Part shown: positions 23,673 to 31,494 of the stretch, piece after piece
Layout: every line of letters begins with the position of its first letter
Numbering within the stretch: the first letter of the stretch is position 1
Assembly: GCA_017447745.1 (NCBI GenBank)
Contig: JAFSMW010000125.1
Span: forward strand, 1-37,551
DNA length: 37,551 bases
Source of the DNA: Thermoguttaceae bacterium
Lineage (GTDB): Bacteria > Planctomycetota > Planctomycetia > Pirellulales > Thermoguttaceae
Direction of reading: 5' to 3'
The notes under the pieces: model-generated
Seen by the model: the letters and a program-made list of their open reading frames with translations, nothing else
Told to the model about the DNA's origin: nothing
Database searches by the model: none
Position numbers and translations under genes: made by a program

Positions 23673-25367
23673 ATCCCCCGCGTCCTGATAGAACGTTTCC
23701 GGACGGTACAGAGGCATGTATCGATAATAGACCTGAAGCGTCATGGCGCATAGAGCTGTTACATACAACCGACCGCCGGCGTCGTTATGTTCGCCGGGGA
23801 AGAACCAGCTCCCGGACTCGTGCCCGGTTTGCGATTGAGTGGAAATCAGATAGTCTCGCATTTTCGGGTTCCACGTTCGCCAGCGCGGACCTTCGTAATG
23901 GCGCAAGACCAAAGTCGCGTAGTAGTTGTAATAGACGTCTTTGTCGGACGGTCCCCAGTCGTTGAGGTACGACGTTCCCTTGTCCAGAGCGTCTTCCGTT
24001 CTGCGCCATCCGGAAAACATTCTTCCAAACAGCCCGACTGCCGTAGTCGACCGACGGGGCGCGTTGTCTTTGTAGCCGTACAGCGCCCCATGGTCAGACG
24101 AGACGGAATCCAGAAACTTGCTGGTGTTTGCCCATGTTGACCGCGGAACAGTCGCTCCCGCCTTTTGAGCGGAACGCAGAGCCATGAGCATCCAGACGGT
24201 CATGGTCGTGTCGCCCGGCTCTTCCGGCTCGTATCGCCATCCGCCGTTGGTCGGCGCCTGATTGTACGTAATATAATTGACGCATTCCTGAATCGGCTCC
24301 AGGAACGTGTCGTCGTTTGTCAGTTCGTAAATCTCGCATAACGCCAACGTTGAAATGGCGTGAGCGTACATTCCCCCGTGCTGAGAACCATGCCGGAAGT
24401 TCATGCCGCGTCGGTCGTTGAACTCTCCTCTGCTGGCAAGATAGATAAATCCCTGTTTGACCGCTTGCTGGTACTCGCCGCTGATGTGGGTGTTGCCCTT
24501 TCCCATAAACGCCAGCAAAGCCAGAGCCGTTGCGCCGGTATCAGACGTTTCCGTTCCGGGATTTTTACACGCGCCGCGGCAGTTGGGATGTTTGTCAAAC
24601 GAAAACCGCCACGACCCGTCTGGATACTGGTGCGTCGCGATCCACGCCAGCGCCCTGTCCGCCGCCTGTTCGCTGTTGCGATTTCCGCCGCCCTCTTTGA
24701 GCAGCTTCTGTCGAACCCCGTCGTTCGAGCGACCGTTGACGCCGCCACCAACCACTTCGTCTGACTGACCCGCTTCCAGACCCTCGCGGCTTTTCCCCAT
24801 CTGAAGGATTTCGTTCGCCTGCTGATTGGCGCCCGCCGCCGTCTCTCCGGAATCCGGATTGTCCGAATCCAACGCCGACAGAACGTCTTGCAGCTCCACC
24901 TTTCGCGTGGTGTCGTCCGCCTCCGTCTCAACGGGCTTGACGTCGTCCAGCTGGGCGGCGGGATTCTCTGATTCCGATTCCGGTACCGCGTCCTCTTGCA
25001 ACAGAGCTGTGCTTTCGTCAGACTTCATTCCGCCCGCCTGACTGATCGCGACGTCTCCAAAGTCGTCTTCCGGAATCATGGAATCTTCATAAGAATCGTA
25101 CGTTACAATAAGTGTAATTCCAGAAAACGAGTTTGTTTTATGGTAAATCGGAACCAACGCCAGTGTAATTAAGACAATAAAATGAAATAGAAATGATATA
25201 ATGATTCCCCACGGGGAGTCTTCTTCCTCGGAGGGAGTTTTGGGTTGGGGAGTAGGGAGTAGGGAGTAGGGAGTAGTATTTAAATTCGCCGAAGGCGAAT
25301 CGCTATTCCCTATTCCCTTTTCCCTATTCCCTAACTCCGAATCCGTCAGGAAATCAAAATTTGGCAT
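23670..25367 (-). CDS. Membrane-anchored prenyltransferase/squalene-oxidase-repeat (alpha/alpha toroid) protein
   Basis: The 565-residue protein has a short cytoplasmic N-terminus, one transmembrane segment (about 53-75, WGIIISFLFHFIVLITLALV), a Ser/Glu/Asp-rich linker to about residue 235, and a C-terminal toroid domain. Toroid repeats show as ALAWIATHQYPDGSWRF, TGATALALLAF, CVNYITYNQAPTNGGWRY, TTMTVWMLMALRSAQ and LISTQSQTGHESGSWFF. Single-TM proteins of this type are common in planctomycetes, but their role is unknown; enzyme activity is not implied. Residues about 12-40 are encoded by a heptamer inverted-arm element, so the N-terminal tail looks like inserted repeat DNA. It lies convergent to the symporter gene. 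Confidence 0.8.
   Translation of the reverse strand: MPNFDFLTDSELGNREKGIGNSDSPSANLNTTPYSLLPTPQPKTPSEEEDSPWGIIISFLFHFIVLITLALVPIYHKTNSFSGITLIVTYDSYEDSMIPEDDFGDVAISQAGGMKSDESTALLQEDAVPESESENPAAQLDDVKPVETEADDTTRKVELQDVLSALDSDNPDSGETAAGANQQANEILQMGKSREGLEAGQSDEVVGGGVNGRSNDGVRQKLLKEGGGNRNSEQAADRALAWIATHQYPDGSWRFSFDKHPNCRGACKNPGTETSDTGATALALLAFMGKGNTHISGEYQQAVKQGFIYLASRGEFNDRRGMNFRHGSQHGGMYAHAISTLALCEIYELTNDDTFLEPIQECVNYITYNQAPTNGGWRYEPEEPGDTTMTVWMLMALRSAQKAGATVPRSTWANTSKFLDSVSSDHGALYGYKDNAPRRSTTAVGLFGRMFSGWRRTEDALDKGTSYLNDWGPSDKDVYYNYYATLVLRHYEGPRWRTWNPKMRDYLISTQSQTGHESGSWFFPGEHNDAGGRLYVTALCAMTLQVYYRYMPLYRPETFYQDAGD
25247..25332. repeat. Heptamer inverted-arm element (GGGAGTA family) inside a coding region
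   Basis: Left arm: GGGGAGTAGGGAGTAGGGAG words (25247-25276). Palindromic core: ATTCGCC-GAA-GGCGAAT (25284-25300). Right arm: CTATTCCC words (25303-25331). The whole element lies in frame within the first 45 codons of the toroid protein gene. Confidence 0.8.
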
Positions 25368-25448
25368 TTCGACAGTAATTTTAGTGTATATTTGAGAAAA
25401 GTCAACGTCAAAATGGATTATTTTTTAGGAAATAGCCCCTGTACTCCC

Positions 25449-25613
25449 TTGTAATTTATGATAAAACTGCTATATTATGCAGAACTGAAAGCGATTCCCT
25501 CCGTTTTCAGCCTATGTAATTTTAATAATTTGGGGCGTCGGACGTTATTTTCTCCCAAGTAATATCCAAGGGCGCCGAAGCTTAACGCCATAAAGTTTTT
25601 TGAGGAAAACCCA
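25449..25613 (+). promoter_or_regulatory. Candidate promoter and long leader of rplU
   Basis: TTGTAA (25449-25454) and TATATT (25471-25476) are 16 bp apart. The leader of about 130 nt contains GGCGT (25533-25537) facing ACGCC (25585-25589) with further complementary segments between. A structured L21 leader that binds the protein is known in other bacteria; whether this is one is inference. Confidence 0.35.
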
Positions 25614-25928
25614 ATGTACGCAATTATTGAAGACGGCGGACGTCAATTTAAAGTTGAAGAAGGTTTGCGCTTTTGCATTGATTACCGTGATAACGTCAAC
25701 CCCGACGACAAAATCGATCTGACCACAGTTCTGGCTATCCGCACAGACGAAGGACTGAAGATCGGCAAACCGGCACTGGAAGGCGCGAAAGTCGTCGTTA
25801 AGGTTCTCAGCGTCGAAAAAGGACCCAAACTGGTTGTCCAGAAATTCCGTCGCCGCAAGGACTCCAAACGCCGCAACGGACACCGTCAGAAGTATACCAA
25901 GGTCGTTGTCGAACAGATTCTCGGCTAA
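25614..25928 (+). CDS. rplU: 50S ribosomal protein bL21
   Basis: The 104 residues match bL21 in length and pattern: MYAIIEDGGRQFKVEEG at the start, the KVLSVEKGPKLVVQKFRRRK segment, and the RRNGHRQKYTKVVVEQI end. It binds 23S rRNA domain I. GAGG lies 8 bases before the ATG. The usual partner gene rpmA (bL27) is not downstream: a terminator and a convergent ankyrin gene follow directly. Confidence 0.95.
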   Translation: MYAIIEDGGRQFKVEEGLRFCIDYRDNVNPDDKIDLTTVLAIRTDEGLKIGKPALEGAKVVVKVLSVEKGPKLVVQKFRRRKDSKRRNGHRQKYTKVVVEQILG

Positions 25929-25944
25929 TTCGCCCTCTGTTTTA

Positions 25945-25995
25945 CAGATACATCAAAGTCGCCGTCTGAGCAAATCCGACGGCGATTTTTGTTTT
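25945..25995. repeat. 51-bp direct repeat flanking the ankyrin gene pair, copy 1
   Basis: It contains the rplU terminator hairpin. It matches 28876-28926 over 51 bp with only a few substitutions. The two copies are in the same orientation, 2931 bp apart, and enclose both ankyrin genes. Confidence 0.85.
25959..25990 (+). terminator. Intrinsic terminator of rplU
   Basis: An 8-bp stem, TCGCCGTC (25959-25966) and GACGGCGA (25978-25985), is followed by TTTTT. It can also act on the minus-strand ankyrin gene that ends at 26054. Confidence 0.85.
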
Positions 25996-26053
25996 GCTGA
26001 TTTTGTTTTGCTGCCTCGGAGTTCTATTCTTCGCACCGATCAGGCATCTGAAC

Positions 26054-27712
26054 TCACGAATCCGATAATTCTGTCTTCGCGGGCTTTTTAGGTCGAGTCA
26101 TTCTGTAGATAAAATAGATGAATGCTGAAATTGCCGCCAGAACTATCAGCGAGACCGCGATTGAAAGCCCTGTAAGAATAGTATCGCGTTCTCTAAGATA
26201 TTGTACTATTTCGGGATCGAAATTATTCATATAATACCAACCTGGAATGCGATAAAATTTTAATCCTTGATGCGGAATTACGTAGATCCCATGTTCGACA
26301 AGATATTTCACCATTTCAAAATCGTTGTTTCGCGCTGCTTCCTCCAGAGCCGAGCAATAGTCAGCTTGATACAAAGATGAATTGACGTCAACGCCTTCAT
26401 GTTCGACAAGATATTGCAGTATTTCCATATTATTACTGTTGACAGCGTACCACAGAACTGACCTTCCCTCGCTGTCTTTACTGTTGACGTCCGCCCCATG
26501 AGCGATAAGCCATTGAAGCATTTCCATATTGCCGGACCATGTAGCTTGATGTAAAGCATTAACAGACTTACGCACGTTAGCTCCTCGTTTAACAAGATAT
26601 TGAGCCAGCTTTATATCGTTGTAATAAGCAACGCAGGTCAATACCGAATAATTGCTGGATACGTCTGCGCCCTGATCAATCAACCATTGAATCAGCTCTA
26701 TATTTCTGCTGTGAACCGCTTCATACAAAACGTCATTATCTTTGACGTCTTGAGCGCCATGTTCGACCAGCCATTTGACCAGTTCCAGATTGCCGCTTCC
26801 TGCTGCAAAGTTTAATACCGTCTGACGCCTGTACGTTTTGGCATTAATGTCGGCGCCCTGTTCGACCAGCCATTGAACCAGTTCTAATTTACCGCTTTTC
26901 GCTGCCGAGTGCAGAGGCGTTGAATCTTCTTCGCTTTTAGCGTTGACGTCCAGTCCTTGTTCGACCAGCCATTTGACCAGTTCCAGTTCGCCGCTTTGGG
27001 CTGCAAAGTGCAGGCATGTGCCGTCATCCGTTTTAGCATTGACGTCCAGCCCTTTCTCGACCAGCCATTGAACAAGTTCCAGATCGCCGCTGAACGCTGC
27101 ATGGTGAAGACACAAAAACTCTCTGTAGTTTTTAGCGTTGACGTCTATTCCTTTCTCGACCAGCCATTGAACCAATTTCAAATTCCCGCTTCGAGCTGCA
27201 TAATTTAAAATTGTGTTATCCGTTTTATTTTTCGTAGTAATATCTGCGCCTTTCTCGACGAGATATTGAACCATTTCGATATTGCCGTTTAGCGCTGCAA
27301 AGAATACCGCCGTATTGCCGTCGTCGTTTTGAGCGTTGACGTCTGCGCCGTTCTCAATGAGTATTTTTACTATTTCCCAATTATTATATTCAGCGGCTAT
27401 GATTAATGGTTTTTCCTTGCTGCTGTCTTCAGCATTGACGTCCGCGCCTTTTTCAATTGCCTGTTTGACGCGATCCAAATCCTCCAATAAAACGGCGTAA
27501 TGCAAAACCGTTATTTTGAAACGTCCATACGGATTGAAATCGAACTGCCCGGTTTGAAACATCTGTTCAAAACGGTCTACAATTGTTTCGCCAATTAATA
27601 CCTTTATTTCTTCAGGGCTTTTTTTAGGTGGGGAATTATCAGCCGCGTTGAGGGTTATAGAAACAATCAGCGACAGTATAAAAGCAAAAGTCAAGCTCTT
27701 TCCGTTTATCAT
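26054..27712 (-). CDS. Membrane-anchored ankyrin repeat protein, 13 repeats
   Basis: The 552-residue protein begins with a signal peptide (MINGKSLTFAFILSLIVSITLNA). A short N-terminal domain includes VDRFEQMFQTGQFDF. About 13 ankyrin repeats follow (LHYAVLLEDLDRVKQAIEKGADVN to EEAARNNDFEMVKYLVEHG is the overall span). It ends with one transmembrane helix (SIAVSLIVLAAISAFIYFIY) and a basic tail (RMTRPKKPAK). This predicts ankyrin repeats outside the cytoplasmic membrane. The adjacent gene at 27862-28839 is a paralogue with an almost identical C-terminus, so the pair arose by duplication. AGGA lies about 9 bases before the ATG. The binding partner is unknown. Confidence 0.88.
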   Translation of the reverse strand: MINGKSLTFAFILSLIVSITLNAADNSPPKKSPEEIKVLIGETIVDRFEQMFQTGQFDFNPYGRFKITVLHYAVLLEDLDRVKQAIEKGADVNAEDSSKEKPLIIAAEYNNWEIVKILIENGADVNAQNDDGNTAVFFAALNGNIEMVQYLVEKGADITTKNKTDNTILNYAARSGNLKLVQWLVEKGIDVNAKNYREFLCLHHAAFSGDLELVQWLVEKGLDVNAKTDDGTCLHFAAQSGELELVKWLVEQGLDVNAKSEEDSTPLHSAAKSGKLELVQWLVEQGADINAKTYRRQTVLNFAAGSGNLELVKWLVEHGAQDVKDNDVLYEAVHSRNIELIQWLIDQGADVSSNYSVLTCVAYYNDIKLAQYLVKRGANVRKSVNALHQATWSGNMEMLQWLIAHGADVNSKDSEGRSVLWYAVNSNNMEILQYLVEHEGVDVNSSLYQADYCSALEEAARNNDFEMVKYLVEHGIYVIPHQGLKFYRIPGWYYMNNFDPEIVQYLRERDTILTGLSIAVSLIVLAAISAFIYFIYRMTRPKKPAKTELSDS

Positions 27713-27861
27713 AATTCAGCGTCCTGTTGAAAAGGATTTATTTTCTGGGCGATTTTCATATTGTTGATTGTACAAAACGTAACAGAAAAAGTCAAGGACT
27801 AAACGCTCTTTCTACGGAGAAATTGCATAAAATGTCAATTAGGTTAAAGACAGCGCCGCGA

Positions 27862-28839
27862 TTATTTAATCTCCGCGGGCTTTCTCGGTCGAGTCATTCT
27901 GTAGATAAAATAGATGAATGCTGAAATTGCCGCCAGAACTATCAGCGAGACCGCGATTGAAAGCCCTTTAAGAACAGTATCGCGCTCTCTAAGGTATTGT
28001 ACAATTTTTGGATCGGTATTGCTCAGATAATACCAACCCGGCGTTGGGTATTTTCCCAAAATATAGGGAGGGTTGATATTGGCGCCATGTTCGACGAGAA
28101 ATTTCACGGATTCAAAATTGTTGTGTTTAACAGCTTCCTCCAGAGCCGGGTAGTAAATTCTTTTGTGAGTTGAAGCATTGACGTCTACCCCCTCCTGTTC
28201 GACAAGATAACGCATTATATCCACATTACTGCAATCGATAGCATACGCCAAAACGGAATCATTTAAAAAATAACTGTTGACGTCCGCCCCATGCGCGACA
28301 AGCCATTTAACCAGTTCCAAATTCCCGCTCGCCACAGCATTATGCAATGCGCCATTATACTCAGATACGCTAATTCCTTGATTTACAAGCCATTTAACCA
28401 GTTCCAAATTGCCGCTTCGAGCTGCGTAGTGAATGAAATCTTTCCTGCTCTTATTTGTAATAGTAATGTCTGCGCCCTTCTCAATGAGATATTGAACCAT
28501 TTCCAAATTGCTATTTCGCGCTGCATAGAATATCGCAGTATTGCCGTCGCCATTTTGGATGTTGACGTCTGCGCCTTTTTCGATTAGCAGTTTAACTCGT
28601 TCTAAGTCGTTCATAAAGACAGTGTAATGTAAAACTGTAGCGCTGCGATATCCGTACGTCTTGAAATCGAAATCGCCAGACTGAAACATCTGCTCAAAAC
28701 GGTCTACGGCAGATTTGCCAAATTCGTCCTCGGCATCTTTAACGCTTCTTTCCCACACAGAATTTTCTGCTGCATTGAGTGTAACAGAAACGTTCAGCGT
28801 CAATAGTAATACAAAACACAAAAAATCTCCGATTCTCAT
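27862..28839 (-). CDS. Membrane-anchored ankyrin repeat protein, about 6 repeats (paralogue)
   Basis: The start at 28839 is preferred because the protein then opens on a signal peptide (MRIGDFLCFVLLLTLNVSVTLNA) like its neighbour; the frame extends 15 codons further. The 325-residue product has the same layout as the 26054-27712 protein: an N-terminal segment with VDRFEQMFQSGDFDF, ankyrin repeats (about 6 instead of 13), the same SIAVSLIVLAAISAFIYFIY helix and a basic tail. DNA over the C-terminal end is nearly identical between the two genes. The difference in repeat number suggests gain or loss of internal units. The genes are 149 bp apart on the same strand. Confidence 0.87.
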   Translation of the reverse strand: MRIGDFLCFVLLLTLNVSVTLNAAENSVWERSVKDAEDEFGKSAVDRFEQMFQSGDFDFKTYGYRSATVLHYTVFMNDLERVKLLIEKGADVNIQNGDGNTAIFYAARNSNLEMVQYLIEKGADITITNKSRKDFIHYAARSGNLELVKWLVNQGISVSEYNGALHNAVASGNLELVKWLVAHGADVNSYFLNDSVLAYAIDCSNVDIMRYLVEQEGVDVNASTHKRIYYPALEEAVKHNNFESVKFLVEHGANINPPYILGKYPTPGWYYLSNTDPKIVQYLRERDTVLKGLSIAVSLIVLAAISAFIYFIYRMTRPRKPAEIK

Positions 28840-28875
28840 AACGCGTTTTTGGGGAAACAGGACTGACAATTGATT

Positions 28876-28926
28876 CAGATACATTAAAATCGCCGTCAGA
28901 GCAAATCCGACGGCGATTATTGTTTT
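28876..28926. repeat. 51-bp direct repeat flanking the ankyrin gene pair, copy 2
   Basis: It differs from copy 1 (25945-25995) at only a few positions and includes the same hairpin. It lies between the hydrolase stop codon (28943) and the ankyrin gene start. Confidence 0.85.
28890..28916 (-). terminator. Terminator hairpin after the alpha/beta hydrolase gene
   Basis: The stem is TCGCCGTC (28890-28897) with GACGGCGA (28909-28916). On the minus strand it is followed by TTTTAAT. It separates the hydrolase operon from the ankyrin genes. Confidence 0.65.
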
Positions 28927-28942
28927 TCGGTTGGCGTTTTTT

Positions 28943-30133
28943 CTAATTATTTCCTAGCTGCCGTTTGACGTCGTCAAAGGATTTCTGCATGTTGGATTCC
29001 GTCCCCCAGGCGCGGCGGACGTCGGATTCGTCCAGGATTCTGCAATGCCCGGTGAGCTTGTGCTGTTGCAGTTTCCATCCGCGGAACTGGTCGATGTTGT
29101 TCCACCAGACGTCTCCCCCGGCGGTTGATCTGTCCCAGTTGTAAAAGTCCTGAATGACGGTAATGTCTTTTGCCGTCTTGGCGTTAAAGAAATTTGGACG
29201 CTGAAGGGCGAGTTGCTGTTTGACCTTTTCAAAGGCGATTTGCATCTTTCCCATTCGCCCCCAGGCTTTTCGGACGCCGTCCGGGTCGATAATCCGACAG
29301 TGTCCTGTAACCTGATTGTGCTGCAGAATCCAGCCGGAGCAGGAGTCCAAAGCGTCCCACGCTACCATTCCGCCCATTGTCGGGAAATCCACGTTGCTGA
29401 AATCCTGGGGAACGACAATGTTCTTATTGGTAAAGTTCCCGGCTTTGAGTCGTTTTTTATAGCTGTCCAGATACTCGAAACCAAAGTGATCGACTGTGCC
29501 GTCCATGGTCAGTTCAACAAAACGCTGCGGGTCGACGGGATACAAATATCCGGTTCCCAGCGCAGGCGCGAATTCTCCGCCGACTTTGTAAACCGCCAGC
29601 ATCGCGTCGTTGACGTTAATCAGGTTGACAACCGGCTCCTGAGAGACGGCAAGGGTCGCGGGAATGTTGGGGTCGTCGTTATTGATAGCGGCTCCCGCCA
29701 GAATGATTTTTCTGACGGTAACGTTTCTTTGCTGACAGATCGCCGCGGCGTTAATGATAATTCGTCCGCCGAGCGAATGTCCGACCAGAATTAATCTGTC
29801 GCGTCGATGGGCAGGCAGGCGAATTATTTCGTCTGCCAAAACAGGGGCGAATTGTTTTGAGTTTTCTAATGAAATGCTCCAGGCGGGACCCATTTGCAGC
29901 AGGTTCAGTTTGGGCGAGTTCCATTTTTTCATTTCGATGGATTCTGCGTTGGGATAGATTTCCCGCAGCTCGGCAAGCTCTCTTTCAAACTTGTCCTGAA
30001 CGGTAACCATGCCGTGAACGAACCAGACAATCGGTCTGTCGTCCGGGTAAGCGTACTGAGGAGATTGAGCTAGAGCGTTACGAGCGCATAAAACGACAGC
30101 GGCGATAAACAGTGAGAGCAGGATTCTTTTCAT
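28943..30133 (-). CDS. Exported alpha/beta hydrolase with a duplicated C-terminal module
   Basis: The 396-residue protein has a signal peptide (ending NALAQ, residue 23). The hydrolase domain spans about 30-235: oxyanion-side VWFVHGM, nucleophile Ser120 in LVGHSLGG, and candidate Asp176 (NVND) and His216 (TVDHFGF). It is probably a lipase or esterase acting outside the cytoplasm. Residues 241-308 and 328-393 are two copies of a module with the shared pattern QDF, then GG, W, GW-LQ, TGHCRI, VR-AWG and K-QL. I do not recognise the module. The gene follows the AsmA-like gene by 11 bp, so the two form an operon. Confidence 0.82.
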   Translation of the reverse strand: MKRILLSLFIAAVVLCARNALAQSPQYAYPDDRPIVWFVHGMVTVQDKFERELAELREIYPNAESIEMKKWNSPKLNLLQMGPAWSISLENSKQFAPVLADEIIRLPAHRRDRLILVGHSLGGRIIINAAAICQQRNVTVRKIILAGAAINNDDPNIPATLAVSQEPVVNLINVNDAMLAVYKVGGEFAPALGTGYLYPVDPQRFVELTMDGTVDHFGFEYLDSYKKRLKAGNFTNKNIVVPQDFSNVDFPTMGGMVAWDALDSCSGWILQHNQVTGHCRIIDPDGVRKAWGRMGKMQIAFEKVKQQLALQRPNFFNAKTAKDITVIQDFYNWDRSTAGGDVWWNNIDQFRGWKLQQHKLTGHCRILDESDVRRAWGTESNMQKSFDDVKRQLGNN

Positions 30134-30144
30134 TTCAGACGTTG

Positions 30145-31398
30145 TTATCTTATAGGATTCGCGGTCGGCTGAGCGATTTGATAGTATTGCTGGTTGTCGT
30201 TGGCAGAGGAAAAGTTTTTCATGAAAACGGCAACCGGGAATTTATTGGCTGGGTTAAACGGTTCCCGAATTAACGGCAACTCGCCGTTGACAATTGTCCC
30301 CGGCGTGCATTGATTGCATTTGCCGGTAAGAGCTATCATGTCATTTTCGAAATCGAATTCAAAGGCGATCTGTTTGAAAGGAGTCGCGTCTTGATACCGG
30401 TTGAATGCTCCGCCGCCGTAAAGGTGAAACTGCGATACAAGCGTATCAAGCATTTCGCGGGTGATCGTTCCGTTTTGAGCGTCAAGACGTCCATGAGCGC
30501 TTATAAACCGCTGGGATATAAACACAGCGTTCTTAATTGAAACGTTCGCGGAGCCAATGCATTGAAGTTTGTCAGCTGAAACAAATAGCTGGCTTAAATC
30601 GATATTGTTGAAATCGCCAGCAAGGTTCCCGTTCCATCCCATTCCAGAATTGGCGGCGGTTACGATTCCATGAAAGCGGGCTTTCTCTCCTAATCGTTTT
30701 GCCGGAGCGTACCAATGAGAGATCATTTCAGAAGCCAATGGGCATTTGGTAGAATCCAGCGTTACTGTCGTTGTAGCGGGCGACGGATTTTTTATACGAG
30801 CGATTTTCAACAGTACAGGTTCTTTCAATTCTATAAATTTCCCTTCTTCTGTCTGCTCGTTAAGAAAGAGTGCAAAGATGCCTTCAGAGCCGTCTTTAAC
30901 GTCTATGAGCGTTCCTTTCATATATCGAATTGTTTGGGGGCTGGCGTTGTTAAAGGAGACGTTTTTTGCAGAAAATTCGACCTTCATGTTTTTCCACAGC
31001 CGCCGATGAGCGAATGATCTGTGTATAAAAGACCACAAAGAAACGGTGTTATCCGTGTAAACCTTGCAGTCTTGAATTCGAATTCTCAAAAGAGGAATTG
31101 GCGTTTTGGTGTGTTGATGTTCCACTTCCAGTGAGGCGCATTTCATTATCGGTTCGCCCGTTTCAGCGTCGCTGAGCGTTACGCCTTTAAATCGGGACGT
31201 GTCCCAGCGCGGACGTTCAAACGAGTCGAAATCGACCTGCATTTCCAGCGAGTTGGCAAGCGAAGATTCCACCCATTCCGAACACGTTTTGCTGCGAATA
31301 AAAAAAGCGGCGACAATCAACAAGACAATAGGAACCCACCCGAAAAGCGCCAAGATGGTTCGGGCTATGCGTCGTCTTGTTTTATCGCGTAATTTCAT
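30145..31398 (-). CDS. AsmA-like membrane-anchored protein
   Basis: The 417-residue protein has a basic N-terminus (MKLRDKTRRRIAR), one transmembrane segment (about 15-34, ILALFGWVPIVLLIVAAFFI) and a long beta-rich periplasmic part. The region after the membrane (SLANSLEMQVDFDSFERPRW, then FKGVTLSDAETG, and NLAGDFNNIDLSQLF) follows the pattern of AsmA/DUF3971-type proteins, which bridge the envelope and help lipid transport or outer-membrane assembly. That assignment is from pattern only. It is first in an operon with the alpha/beta hydrolase gene. GGGGAGTAGGGAATGGGGAG repeat words lie directly upstream of the ATG. Confidence 0.6.
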   Translation of the reverse strand: MKLRDKTRRRIARTILALFGWVPIVLLIVAAFFIRSKTCSEWVESSLANSLEMQVDFDSFERPRWDTSRFKGVTLSDAETGEPIMKCASLEVEHQHTKTPIPLLRIRIQDCKVYTDNTVSLWSFIHRSFAHRRLWKNMKVEFSAKNVSFNNASPQTIRYMKGTLIDVKDGSEGIFALFLNEQTEEGKFIELKEPVLLKIARIKNPSPATTTVTLDSTKCPLASEMISHWYAPAKRLGEKARFHGIVTAANSGMGWNGNLAGDFNNIDLSQLFVSADKLQCIGSANVSIKNAVFISQRFISAHGRLDAQNGTITREMLDTLVSQFHLYGGGAFNRYQDATPFKQIAFEFDFENDMIALTGKCNQCTPGTIVNGELPLIREPFNPANKFPVAVFMKNFSSANDNQQYYQIAQPTANPIR

Positions 31399-31401
31399 AT
31401 T

Positions 31402-31494
31402 GGGGAGTAGGGAATGGGGAGTGGTAAGTTTTTAGTGGTAAGTGGTAAGGACGCAAGCGTTTCTTTTACTAACCACTAACCACTTACCACTATT
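31402..31494. repeat. Heptamer inverted-arm element (GGGAGTA and GTGGTAA families) overlapping the aroC stop
   Basis: Words GGGGAGTAGGG and AGTGGTAAGTGGTAAGG lead to the core GGACGCAAGCGT (31449-31460). The right arm ACTAACCACTAACCACTTACC ends in CACTA, whose CTA (31490-31492) is the TAG stop of aroC. Confidence 0.75.
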
